From positions 1 to 64,000 of the forward strand of contig JAJRSO010000049.1 in assembly GCA_024278755.1 (NCBI GenBank): a stretch of DNA of 64,000 nt. The letters run 5' to 3'. The DNA comes from Calditrichota bacterium (GTDB lineage: Bacteria; Calditrichota; Calditrichia; Calditrichales; Calditrichaceae). The first letter of the stretch is position 1, and each line of letters begins with the position of its first letter. Positions 17,281 through 26,331 of this stretch are shown here, piece after piece. The position numbers and the translations under genes were made by a program. The notes below the pieces were generated by a model, which saw only the letters and a program-made list of their open reading frames with translations, did not search any database and was not told the DNA's origin.

Positions 17281-20130
17281 ATGAGACAAAAACGCTACGC
17301 ATTGCTTCTGACAGGTTTGTTGTTGGCACAAACAGTTGTATTCTCTGCGGACTGGCCCTTTTTGGATACAAAGCGCATGGGCGCTACGGATTTTATTAGA
17401 CAACATTCGTCGTATAACGGAAAAGACGCCGTTATAATTGTTTTGGATACCGGTGTGGATATGGGGGTACCGGGATTAACCGCCCTGCCTGACGGTTCGC
17501 CCAAAGTAATCGATGTGCAGGATTTTTCCGGAGAAGGGGATGTCTCCTTTAGTAAAGCCGATTCGGGCAGTGAAAACAGGGAAAAATATCTAACGGACAC
17601 AGAAGGAAATAGAGTGTTTGGTTATGATAAATTAGCGCTTCAGCCTGTGGACAGTATCTACTATATCGGTGTTTTAAATGAAGACCGTTTTAAAAATACG
17701 ATTCTTCCGGATATAAACAATAATGGAAACAAAACGGAACATTTTGCTTTTATCGTATTCCGTTCGTCACAAGACTGGATTGCCTATGTCGATTTGGATG
17801 GCGACGGAAATATTGATGATGAACAACCGATCTGGAATTATAAGGAAAAATTACAATCTTTCCGCTTTCGCGGCCGTAACAAAGAATTCGAACGCAATTT
17901 GGCAACCTTTGCCTTAAATATTTTCCCCGATGAAAAACGTATTAACTTTCATTACGACGGTTCCAGCCACGGCACGCATGTTGCCGGGATTGCCGCCGGC
18001 TATAAAATAAACGGTCAGAAAGGATTGAACGGAATAGCGCCGGGAGCTAAAATAATCAGCTTAAAAATTGGTGACTGTAGCCTGTCCGGCGGAGCAACCA
18101 CCACGGGCAGTATGATAAGCGCCTATGAATATGGAATTGAATTTGCGAAGAAGTACAAAGGACCGGTTGTTTTTAATATGAGTTTTGGTATCGGCTCCGA
18201 AATTGAAGGTCGATCGGCGATGGATTTAACGCTGGACGATTTTTTAAGCGAAAACGAAAAACTGGTTTTTGTAACAAGCGCGGGCAATGAAGGGCCGGGG
18301 ATCTCTACTGTTGGATTGCCCGGTGCCTCTAAATTAATAATTACAACCGGCGCTTTAAACAATGTGGAAACAGCCAATAATTTATATGGGGCGCATATCT
18401 CTTCCGATAAAATTTTTGTGTTTAGCTCGCGTGGCGGCGAGCTGAATAAACCGGATATTCTTGCTCCGGGGGGCGCCTCCTCCACCGTTCCACCCTATTC
18501 CAGCCGCGACATTAAATGGGGAACCAGTATGGCCTCGCCACAGGCAGCGGGCGCTGCGGCATTAGTGTTTTCTGCGGCATGGCAGCAAAATTTACCCATT
18601 GTTGGCGCGGTTCTAAAAAAAGCGATCAAAAACAGCGCGGATCTTTTACCGGATTATCTCCCTTTGGAACAAGGCAGCGGCGTTATTAATATTCCGAAGG
18701 CATTTGATTTATATAAAAAAATAATCGCTCAAAAAGACAGCCGGCAGATTTTGGATTATGATATTAGTACTGTCAGTCCGGTTTATGAAACGGAGGACGG
18801 TCAGGCCGCTTACTGGCGTTTCGGTTCGTATCTTCCGGATAAAGAACATAAACAGCGATTTTATATTAATCCTGTTTTCCCAAACAAAATGGATGCGGAT
18901 GCGCGTCATAATTTTTACCGCGGATTTATTTTAAAATCCGGAGCTTCCTGGCTGAAGATGAATAAAAAAAGCACCTATATCAAAGGGTCGAATCCGGCGC
19001 TTGTGGATGTTTATTTTGATACCTCCAAAATGAAAAAGCCTGGATTGTATAATGCCAAAATAACGGCCTTTCGAAAAGGCAGTGTATTCGGTTCCGCAAA
19101 AAAAAGTAACAAAGAGTTTGAACTGATGTGTACGGCCGTTGTACCGATTGTGTTTAACGAACAGAACGGTTTTAAATGGAACTCCAAGGAAACAAGCATA
19201 AAACCCGGTAATGTAAAACGGTTTTTCTTTGATATACCTCTAAAGGCAAGTGAGGCGACCGTTACCCTAAAAACCATAAAGAACCGTTATTCCAACCTGA
19301 GCGCTTATTTATATGATCCGCAGGGAAGAGAGCAATACCGTCTTCGGATCCATTCGGAAAAGAAAAAATCGAATACGGTTTTTCTTAAAGCCGATGAATT
19401 GGAACGCGGAACCTGGGAATTGGATGTGTATGCCGATTTTAGAAATGAAAAAAATGCGTATTTTGATATTTCTGTCTCTTTTTCGGGGCTGGCGTTTGAA
19501 CCGGAGATCGTTACGGATATTCAGATAATAAACGGTTCCGATCCCGAAGGGCATATTTCGGTGCTGAATAATTATAATGATCTTGCCGGATGCAAAATAT
19601 CCGGCGCTATTCTGGGGATTCAGCGTACCCGCCATATTGCCGATGACAAGGAACGCTACGAATCGTCTTTTTCTGTTGATAAAACCTGTGAGCGCGTAGA
19701 ATTCGATATTGAACTGAATGCGGAGACCTATAATTTGTTTACTGATTTTGCTATTAATATCAAAGATTATTCCGGCAAAACACTACATGCAGACGGTCTG
19801 TCATACCGTAAACATTCATTTACGTTTATACCTCCGCAGGCGGGCGACTATATTATTGAATTTGTGCCGGCGTTTGCCGCACATCGGGCAACGGACTGGA
19901 GTCTTACCCTAAAAGAATCATACTTTTATTTTAATAAAATCACAATAGCGGGCGGATACGAAGATTTCTATCCGCGGGTGCGCAAAGAGGTGGATTTTAC
20001 CGTAGACGGACAAATTCCTGCGGCGCCGCAAGGGTTTTATTTATTCGGTGAATTATGGTTCGATAATTCCGGAATTTATAAGAGCAGAACGACAGTGCCG
20101 ATAAAACTCCATACGGGAATTCTGGATTAA
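17281..20130 (+). CDS. Secreted subtilisin-like serine protease (S8 family, TPP II-like)
   Basis: The 949-residue protein has a signal peptide (about residues 1-22, MRQKRYALLLTGLLLAQTVVFSA split here as MRQKRYALL and LLAQTVVFSA). The peptidase S8 domain shows the catalytic Asp in VLDTGVD (near residue 58), His in SHGTHVAGIAAG (near 231), the oxyanion Asn in SAGNEGPG and Ser in WGTSMASPQAAGAAAL (near 419). A long insert between Asp and His and beta-rich C-terminal domains of about 450 residues resemble tripeptidyl-peptidase II-like subtilases. It probably degrades proteins or peptides outside the cytoplasm. The PTS genes follow after only four bases, so co-transcription is likely. Confidence 0.9.
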   Translation: MRQKRYALLLTGLLLAQTVVFSADWPFLDTKRMGATDFIRQHSSYNGKDAVIIVLDTGVDMGVPGLTALPDGSPKVIDVQDFSGEGDVSFSKADSGSENREKYLTDTEGNRVFGYDKLALQPVDSIYYIGVLNEDRFKNTILPDINNNGNKTEHFAFIVFRSSQDWIAYVDLDGDGNIDDEQPIWNYKEKLQSFRFRGRNKEFERNLATFALNIFPDEKRINFHYDGSSHGTHVAGIAAGYKINGQKGLNGIAPGAKIISLKIGDCSLSGGATTTGSMISAYEYGIEFAKKYKGPVVFNMSFGIGSEIEGRSAMDLTLDDFLSENEKLVFVTSAGNEGPGISTVGLPGASKLIITTGALNNVETANNLYGAHISSDKIFVFSSRGGELNKPDILAPGGASSTVPPYSSRDIKWGTSMASPQAAGAAALVFSAAWQQNLPIVGAVLKKAIKNSADLLPDYLPLEQGSGVINIPKAFDLYKKIIAQKDSRQILDYDISTVSPVYETEDGQAAYWRFGSYLPDKEHKQRFYINPVFPNKMDADARHNFYRGFILKSGASWLKMNKKSTYIKGSNPALVDVYFDTSKMKKPGLYNAKITAFRKGSVFGSAKKSNKEFELMCTAVVPIVFNEQNGFKWNSKETSIKPGNVKRFFFDIPLKASEATVTLKTIKNRYSNLSAYLYDPQGREQYRLRIHSEKKKSNTVFLKADELERGTWELDVYADFRNEKNAYFDISVSFSGLAFEPEIVTDIQIINGSDPEGHISVLNNYNDLAGCKISGAILGIQRTRHIADDKERYESSFSVDKTCERVEFDIELNAETYNLFTDFAINIKDYSGKTLHADGLSYRKHSFTFIPPQAGDYIIEFVPAFAAHRATDWSLTLKESYFYFNKITIAGGYEDFYPRVRKEVDFTVDGQIPAAPQGFYLFGELWFDNSGIYKSRTTVPIKLHTGILD

Positions 20131-20134
20131 GCCT

Positions 20135-20818
20135 ATGGATTTATTCCCGCTAAGCCTGGTTGGCGGGCTGATTGCCCTTGATACAACGGCAGCGCTGCAA
20201 GGATTAATTTCACAGCCATTGATATCCGGAATCATTTTAGGCTGGTTAGCGGGAGATATTGCCCTTGGTCTGCATATGGGAGTATTGATGCAATTATTAT
20301 GGTTAAATCAGCTCCCGGTGGGTGCGGCAAAAATTCCCGAAGGGAACCTGGCGTCCATTATAGCCGTTATTCTTACAGCCCGGTTAAGTATTTTTTATGA
20401 AAACAGCCAAAATATTTTAATCCTGACGGTTGTTTTATATGCGTTGTTATTTAGTTGGCTGGGTACGGCCTTAACGACATCCATACGAAGCGGAAACGCG
20501 CGGCTGTTTGATATTATCTCCCGTACTCTGGACAAAGAATGTATTTATGTTTTGAGCGCTGTTCATATGGCAGCTTTACTTTTACAATTTATTATTCAGA
20601 CGGCCGTAATCTTTTTTGCCGTTTTGATTGGTCAGATGCTCCTGCAGAAAATACTGGTAGTAGTACCTGCGGAGTGGAATAACATAGCCCGTTATGCGGA
20701 GCTGGCCATTATTGGCAGTGGCGTGGGATTGACTCTATCGTTGTATAAAGAAAAAAAAGATGTGCTGTTTCTTTTGATTGGCGCGATTCTGGGTGTTTTA
20801 TTTTTTTTGGTGATGTAA
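20135..20818 (+). CDS. PTS system mannose/sorbose-family IIC component
   Basis: The 227-residue polytopic membrane protein fits the EIIC-Man (sorbose) family: it begins LSLVGGLIALDTTAALQGLISQPL and contains GWLAGDIALGLHMGVLMQLLWLNQLPVGAAKIPEGNLASI, family motifs for the substrate channel. About six to seven hydrophobic segments are visible. With IID it forms the membrane channel for a sugar. The matching IIA and IIB domains are not next to it. The order IIC-IID-HPr-EI with overlaps or gaps of a few bases indicates one operon. Confidence 0.9.
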   Translation: MDLFPLSLVGGLIALDTTAALQGLISQPLISGIILGWLAGDIALGLHMGVLMQLLWLNQLPVGAAKIPEGNLASIIAVILTARLSIFYENSQNILILTVVLYALLFSWLGTALTTSIRSGNARLFDIISRTLDKECIYVLSAVHMAALLLQFIIQTAVIFFAVLIGQMLLQKILVVVPAEWNNIARYAELAIIGSGVGLTLSLYKEKKDVLFLLIGAILGVLFFLVM

Positions 20819-20821
20819 ATT

Positions 20822-21583
20822 ATGCCCGCAGAAAAATTAAAATACAGAGATTTTTTTTGCATTTTTTTGCGAACTTTGCTGCTGCAAGCGGTATGGAATT
20901 TTAAAGGAATGATTTCGGCGGGTATCGCCTTTACCCTCGTGCCGGTTGTAAAGAGAATATCTTCTAACCGAACGGAACAAGCCGGGATATTAAAAAGGCA
21001 CTTAGGGTTTTTTAATGCGCATCCCTATTTTGCTTCCTTTGCTATCGGGGCGCTGGCACGTCTTGAAGAAGGGTTGGCGATAAACAAAACCGGAGACGCC
21101 GGACAGATTGAAAAATTTAAGGTTGCTCTGATTGGGCCATTGGGAGTGGCGGGAGATGCTTATTTTTGGGCTATCGTCAAACCAGCCTCTATCCTTGCGG
21201 GGAGTGCAGGCATCCTGGTATTTAACCGTATGGAATACCGATTGGGTTCGGCGGTAATGATGCTTGTTTTGTACAATATTCCGCACCTTTATATACGTTT
21301 TACGGGATTGTGGAAAGGATATCAAAGCGGTTACAATACATACAAATTATTAAAAAAAGAAAACTATGCCCGCGTCAAATCGGTCTATCGGATATTGGGT
21401 GCGGTAATGCTTGGGATCGTCATGGTGACGGTTCTCAATAAAAACGGAAGTCGGGATATGGGCGCTTTGCTGGTATTTGTGCTGGCAATTACCGGAAGTG
21501 CTTTTCTGCGAGGTAAACGTGTATATATGCAGCCGATTGTTTTGCTTTCGATGGGACTGGCTGCGATAATAGGACTATTATGA
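20822..21583 (+). CDS. PTS system mannose-family IID component
   Basis: The 253-residue protein matches EIID-Man: LRTLLLQAVWNFKGMISAGIAFTLVPVVKRI near the start, the FFNAHPYFASFAIGALARLEE motif (usually FNTHP) and GPLGVAGDAYFWAIVKPAS in the middle, with a hydrophobic C-terminus. It pairs with IIC to form the sugar-translocating complex. It starts three bases after IIC and overlaps the HPr gene by four bases. The sugar specificity cannot be read from the sequence. Confidence 0.9.
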   Translation: MPAEKLKYRDFFCIFLRTLLLQAVWNFKGMISAGIAFTLVPVVKRISSNRTEQAGILKRHLGFFNAHPYFASFAIGALARLEEGLAINKTGDAGQIEKFKVALIGPLGVAGDAYFWAIVKPASILAGSAGILVFNRMEYRLGSAVMMLVLYNIPHLYIRFTGLWKGYQSGYNTYKLLKKENYARVKSVYRILGAVMLGIVMVTVLNKNGSRDMGALLVFVLAITGSAFLRGKRVYMQPIVLLSMGLAAIIGLL

Positions 21584-21846
21584 TTCAGAAAACGATTAAG
21601 ATAACGAATAAAAGCGGTTTACATGCCCGGCCCGCTGCCCATTTGGTTAAGGTGGCCGGACAGTTCGAATCCGAAATAAAAATTCTTAAAGACGGGTTGG
21701 AGGTAAACGGTAAAAGTATTATGGGGGTAATGATGCTTGCCGCAGAAACCGGAAGCGAACTGGAATTTATAATAGATTGCAGCGATGAACAACAAGCGCT
21801 TGATGCAATTACCGAGTTGATCGAAAAAAAATTCTATGAAGAATAA
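21580..21846 (+). CDS. ptsH: Phosphocarrier protein HPr
   Basis: The 88-residue protein is a normal-length HPr. His15 in KSGLHARPAAHLVKVA takes phosphate from enzyme I, and Ser46 in VNGKSIMGVMML is at the regulatory position phosphorylated by HPr kinase in organisms that have it. No HPr kinase gene lies in this window. It overlaps the IID gene by four bases and the enzyme I gene by eleven, so the four PTS proteins are translationally coupled. Confidence 0.95.
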   Translation: MIQKTIKITNKSGLHARPAAHLVKVAGQFESEIKILKDGLEVNGKSIMGVMMLAAETGSELEFIIDCSDEQQALDAITELIEKKFYEE

Positions 21847-23608
21847 AACTCAGGTTCAGAATAAAGAAATAATATTGTCGGGACAGGCGGTCTCTCCGGG
21901 GATTGCCATTGGCAAGGTGTATTTATTTCGGACACTCAAGATAAACATTCATGAATTACAAGCCGAAGTAGAAGACCCCAAGCTGGAATGGGGCCTGTTT
22001 AATAAAGCGGTTAAAAAAGTGGTTAAGCAACTCGATTCTGCCAAAGCGGCCAGCCAAAAACAATACGGTGATGAGTTTAGCGAAATTTTTGAAAGCCAAA
22101 AAGCTTTTTTAGATGATATAACACTGCTCGAAGAAATTCAGCAGGAAATCGAATTATCCGCCTCTTCGGCGCCGTTTGCCGTTTCCAAAATCCTTTCTGA
22201 AAAGACCAACCATTTTATCAATATGGAAAATACCTATTTCAGGGAACGGGCTTACGATATTATGGATTTAAAGCAAAAGCTGCTCTACTCGCTTCTTGGA
22301 ATTGATTTTAATTATAATCTGTCCGGCCCGTCAATTGTTGTTGCCGATTTGCTATCCCCAAGTGATACCGTACAGTTTAACCGAAATTTTATTTTAGGAT
22401 TTCTTACCGATCAGGGTGGAAAAACATCACATGCCGCCATTATGGCCCGTGGCTTACAAATTCCTGCCGTAGTGAACGGTTATACGCTTTCGAAATTAAT
22501 TGCACCGGAGAGTACCATTATTCTCGATGGCTTTGTAGGGACAATTATTATAAACCCAAGCGCCGAAACCATAGACCGTTACCGGGCGCTGCAGGAAGAA
22601 CACGAACATTTTAACCGCGAACTGCAAAAAGAAGTCGCCCTTCCGTCCGTTACAAAAGATGGCCGGCAGATATCCCTGATGGCAAATATAGAATTTGCGC
22701 ATGAAATTAACGACGTTAAAAAAAACAAAGCAGAAGGCGTAGGGCTTTTTCGTACGGAAAGCGTATTTATCGAAAAGAAAGAGCTGCCTACCGAAGAGGA
22801 ACAATTTGAAATCTACAAACAGGCGGCCGAGCAGATAGCACCATATCCGCTTACCATCCGTACCATCGATTTGGGCGGGGATAAATTTTTAGAAAATTAC
22901 AGCGCAGAGGATGAACAAAATCCCTTTTTAGGCTGGCGTGCCATACGCTTTTGTCTTGATGAACCCGATATTTTTAAAGAACAGCTTCGGGCCATTTTGC
23001 GGGCTTCGATGTTTGGAAATATCCATATTTTGCTGCCCATGATCTCTTCGGTGGATGAAGTGACCCAAACCAAAGAATATTTAGAAGAAGTACGCCGGGA
23101 ATTAACGAAAAAAGGCATTGCCTTTAAAGGCGTTATCCCTTTAGGCATTATGATAGAAACACCGGCGGCTGCCATGCTTGCCGGGATTCTTGCAGATTAT
23201 GTGGATTTTTTTAGCATTGGTACAAACGATCTAACCCAGTATGTGCTGGCAATCGACCGTACCAATGACAGGGTTTCGAAATCGTATAACACATTCAATC
23301 CCGCCGTATTGTCATTCATTGCCAAAACAATTGAAGCCGGGCGACTAAGCGGAAAACCCGTAACCCTGTGCGGCGAATATGCAACTGTATCGGAAGCGGT
23401 TCCGCTGCTATTAGGAATGGGATTACGTGTTTTTAGCATGAATCCCCATTTAATTGCAAAAGTAAAAAAAATAATCCGTATATTTGATATAAAATCTTGT
23501 GAAACATTATATGAAGAAGTTAAAGAAATGCATACGGCTCGTGAAATAGAACAGCATTGTCAACGATTTTTTAAATCAAACGTACCAGACTTAAAATTTT
23601 TAAGTTAG
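21836..23608 (+). CDS. ptsI: Phosphoenolpyruvate-protein phosphotransferase (enzyme I)
   Basis: The 590-residue product is a full-length enzyme I that transfers phosphate from PEP to HPr. It has the N-terminal HPr-binding helical domain, the phospho-histidine motif GGKTSHAAIMARGLQIPAV near residue 200, and the C-terminal PEP-binding barrel with GVGLFRTESVF, RTIDLGGDKF, NPFLGWRAIRF, LPMISSVDE, GIMIETPAAAML, SIGTNDLTQYVLAIDR and the CGE active-site cysteine segment. Nothing essential is missing. It is the last PTS gene of the cluster; the sugar-phosphate isomerase gene follows after eight bases. Confidence 0.96.
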   Translation: MKNKTQVQNKEIILSGQAVSPGIAIGKVYLFRTLKINIHELQAEVEDPKLEWGLFNKAVKKVVKQLDSAKAASQKQYGDEFSEIFESQKAFLDDITLLEEIQQEIELSASSAPFAVSKILSEKTNHFINMENTYFRERAYDIMDLKQKLLYSLLGIDFNYNLSGPSIVVADLLSPSDTVQFNRNFILGFLTDQGGKTSHAAIMARGLQIPAVVNGYTLSKLIAPESTIILDGFVGTIIINPSAETIDRYRALQEEHEHFNRELQKEVALPSVTKDGRQISLMANIEFAHEINDVKKNKAEGVGLFRTESVFIEKKELPTEEEQFEIYKQAAEQIAPYPLTIRTIDLGGDKFLENYSAEDEQNPFLGWRAIRFCLDEPDIFKEQLRAILRASMFGNIHILLPMISSVDEVTQTKEYLEEVRRELTKKGIAFKGVIPLGIMIETPAAAMLAGILADYVDFFSIGTNDLTQYVLAIDRTNDRVSKSYNTFNPAVLSFIAKTIEAGRLSGKPVTLCGEYATVSEAVPLLLGMGLRVFSMNPHLIAKVKKIIRIFDIKSCETLYEEVKEMHTAREIEQHCQRFFKSNVPDLKFLS

Positions 23609-23616
23609 GAGAAAAA

Positions 23617-24657
23617 ATGTATTCAATCGACAAGACCGGCTACAAACAAGTTTTACTTAATTTTCACCAGCAAATTGAAGCGGCGCTCCCATTATTTAAA
23701 AACAGCGGCGTTACGTTAGATAGTTCCAAAATAAAAAATATCCTCTATTTTGGAATGGGCGGTTCCGGTATTACAGGCGAATTACTGGCGGACGTTTTAT
23801 TCGACGAACTGTCTGTTCCGTTAAATGTTGTGCGGGGCTATCTTTCACCGGCCTACTGTTCTTCCGAAACTTTAATCATTGTTTCCAGCTATTCCGGCAA
23901 TACCGAGGAAACTCTCAGCGCGTTACAGGCCTCCGTTGACAAAGGCGCTCAGATTTTAGCCATTACTTCCGGTGGAAAACTGGCGAAAATGGCTGTGGAA
24001 AAAGGCTGGAATTTAATAAAGATACCGGCTGGTTTAATGCCGCGTCAGGCGCTGGGTTATATGTTTTTCCCGCTGTATCACCTGTTTGGCGCAGCAAAAC
24101 TGATTAAAAACTATGAAGAAGATTTATCCAAATTCATTCAGTTTATTGCCGATTTGAATAAAAAGAATGATTATCCTCATGCCGGTCAGCATGTATTATC
24201 ACTCGATTTAGCGCGTACCGTTCAGGGAAAAGTACCGGTAATTTACTCCACCGCTCCCTACTTAAAAACCATTTCCAAACGTTGGCAGAACCAGGTGCAT
24301 GAAAACGGAAAATCTCCTGCATTTGCCAATAACCTGCCGGAAATGAATCACAACGAAATAGTGGGCTGGGAATCGGAAATGAAGCATCTGGATCGTTTTA
24401 TTGTTGTTTTTTTAGAGAATGAAAAGCCACATCCGCGTATCCAAAAACGAATAGAGTTATCGAAAAAAATTATTAAAGAGCGCGGCATAGAGGTCGTAGA
24501 TATTTATACCTGCGGAACGACAATTATGGAAAAAGTTTTTTCGTTAGTTGTGCTGGGCGACTGGATGAGCTACTTTCTGGCGCTGGCCTATAAAAAAGAT
24601 CCGGCCACCATTCAAAATATAGATTTTCTAAAAGAAGAGATGTCGAAAATAGAATAA
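23617..24657 (+). CDS. Bifunctional phosphoglucose/phosphomannose isomerase
   Basis: The 346-residue protein has two SIS domains with [16 protein letters not shown] and [14 protein letters not shown] in the first, and the [10 protein letters not shown] motif of the bifunctional phosphoglucose/phosphomannose isomerase family in the second. It interconverts fructose-6-phosphate with glucose-6-phosphate or mannose-6-phosphate in the cytoplasm. A clear TTAGGAGAAAAA ribosome site precedes it. Position directly after the mannose-family PTS genes suggests that the imported sugar phosphate feeds into glycolysis here, although the sugar is not proven. Confidence 0.93.
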   Translation: MYSIDKTGYKQVLLNFHQQIEAALPLFKNSGVTLDSSKIKNILYFGMGGSGITGELLADVLFDELSVPLNVVRGYLSPAYCSSETLIIVSSYSGNTEETLSALQASVDKGAQILAITSGGKLAKMAVEKGWNLIKIPAGLMPRQALGYMFFPLYHLFGAAKLIKNYEEDLSKFIQFIADLNKKNDYPHAGQHVLSLDLARTVQGKVPVIYSTAPYLKTISKRWQNQVHENGKSPAFANNLPEMNHNEIVGWESEMKHLDRFIVVFLENEKPHPRIQKRIELSKKIIKERGIEVVDIYTCGTTIMEKVFSLVVLGDWMSYFLALAYKKDPATIQNIDFLKEEMSKIE

Positions 24658-24680
24658 TCATTAATTATAAAAGGATTACA

Positions 24681-25808
24681 ATGTCTAATTATTTGTTTAC
24701 CTCAGAATCGGTTACAGAAGGGCATCCCGATAAAATTGCGGATCAAATCTCGGATGCGGTTCTGGATGAAGTTTTAAAGGAAGATGTTTTCGGCAGGGTT
24801 GCCTGCGAAACATTTGTAACCACCGGACTCACGCTTATCGGCGGTGAAATTACCACGGATTGCTATGTGGATATTGCCAAAACAGCGCGGGAGGTGATAA
24901 AAGAGATCGGCTATACCGATGCCCGCTTTGGTTTTGACTATCAGACTTGTGCGGTAATGACGAGTATCGACCAGCAGTCGCCGGATATTGCGATGGGAGT
25001 GGATAAGGCCGGCGCGGGCGATCAGGGGATGATGTTTGGATATGCCTGCACGGAAACAGATGAATTGATGCCGTTGCCGATTTCTACGGCACATAAGATT
25101 ACACAGCGTCTCGCCGAAGTGCGTAAGTCAGGAAAACTCCCGTTCTTACGCCCCGATGGGAAATCTCAGGTTTCCGTGCGTTATGAAAACGGCAAGCCGG
25201 TTGGAATCGAGAAGGTAGTGGTTTCCACACAGCATGACGCTGAAATTGCTCGTGCCGATCTGCAGGAAGCAATAATCGAAGAAGTAATTAAACCGGTTTT
25301 GCCGGTTAATATGATAAACGGTATCGAATATTTTATCAATCCCACCGGACGTTTTGTAATCGGCGGTCCGCAGGGCGATGCAGGGTTGACCGGGCGCAAG
25401 ATTATTGTAGATACCTATGGCGGTTCATACAGCCACGGCGGCGGCGCTTTTAGCGGCAAAGACCCAACGAAGGTCGATCGTTCCGCTTCCTATTTTGCCC
25501 GTTATGCGGCTAAAAATGTTGTGGCCGCCGGTTTGGCCGAACGGTGCGGCATTCAGGTTGCTTATGCAATCGGAGTGGCAAAACCGGTATCGCTGATGGT
25601 AGAAACCTTCGGTACGGCTAAGCTACCGGATGAAGAATTGGTAAAGATGCTCCACCGGGTCTTTGATTTTACGCCGGCGGGAATTATCGAAACGCTGGAT
25701 TTACGGCGCCCCGTTTATCGTAAGACGGCGGCATACGGACATTTTGGACGGGAACTGCCGGGATTTACCTGGGAGAAAACGGACAAGGTGAAAGAATTAC
25801 AAAAATAA
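24681..25808 (+). CDS. metK: S-adenosylmethionine synthetase
   Basis: The 375-residue protein is MetK, which makes SAM from methionine and ATP. It shows the start motif [35 protein letters not shown], the ATP motif [16 protein letters not shown], and the phosphate-binding segment [23 protein letters not shown]. The ribosome site is AAAGGATT. Only 23 bases separate it from the isomerase gene and no SAM riboswitch fits in that gap, so it probably ends the same transcript, which is closed by the following terminator. Confidence 0.97.
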   Translation: MSNYLFTSESVTEGHPDKIADQISDAVLDEVLKEDVFGRVACETFVTTGLTLIGGEITTDCYVDIAKTAREVIKEIGYTDARFGFDYQTCAVMTSIDQQSPDIAMGVDKAGAGDQGMMFGYACTETDELMPLPISTAHKITQRLAEVRKSGKLPFLRPDGKSQVSVRYENGKPVGIEKVVVSTQHDAEIARADLQEAIIEEVIKPVLPVNMINGIEYFINPTGRFVIGGPQGDAGLTGRKIIVDTYGGSYSHGGGAFSGKDPTKVDRSASYFARYAAKNVVAAGLAERCGIQVAYAIGVAKPVSLMVETFGTAKLPDEELVKMLHRVFDFTPAGIIETLDLRRPVYRKTAAYGHFGRELPGFTWEKTDKVKELQK

Positions 25809-25810
25809 TA

Positions 25811-25841
25811 AAAAAGGGACGTTTGTCGCGTCCCTTTTTTT
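25811..25841 (+). terminator. Rho-independent terminator after metK
   Basis: AAAAAGGGACG and CGTCCCTTTTTTT pair around a short TTTGTCG loop. It ends two bases after the metK stop region and closes the PTS-metK cluster. Confidence 0.93.
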
Positions 25842-26331
25842 ATAGTTTTAATACCACATCACAACTAAATAAATTAAAAAATTCTGTGAATCCGGTGATA
25901 ACAGATTCCTCCCGTCACCGGCTGTTGCAGTTTCTCTTTTAGCCAAGGATGAACACCGATATTCACGAGTTAAATCCTTTCGGTATGTCGCTAGTTCATC
26001 TTTTAAATTTATGAGTTCACTATAAAAACCACGAATTCCACGAATTTACACGAATCTATTCAATGTAATTTCAATAAAAACAATCCGTGTCTTTCTGTGG
26101 AAATCAGTGGCTATGTCTTTTTAGGCTGGACTCATTTATTCATATTCATTGGTGCGCTTTGGCGGCTGATACTTCTTTTCGCAACAGCCAGGGCAAAAAA
26201 GGGGCTTTCTTAATCAGTATATTTTACAACTCCGGCTTGCATCCCGGTTTATCGGGGCCAGCCTCCTTTTTTAAGAGGAGGTTACTTTTATCTGTTGCCA
26301 ACAGACTACTAAAATACAAGGCCCTGGTTTT
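25842..26331. repeat. Non-coding region with opposed degenerate text-like repeats
   Basis: About 490 bases without a convincing gene lie between converging transcripts. Near 26031-26058 there is a CCACGAATT unit repeated about three times with a period of 9-10 bases. Near 26084-26115 a related text runs on the other strand (reading CCACTGATTTCCACAGAAAG on minus). An 82-codon plus-strand frame at 26087-26335 starts inside this text, has no ribosome site and overlaps the next gene, so it is not called. Confidence 0.5.

Noticed and set aside
24658-24680. SAM riboswitch before metK
   Set aside because: Only 23 bases separate the genes, and no conserved aptamer elements are present.
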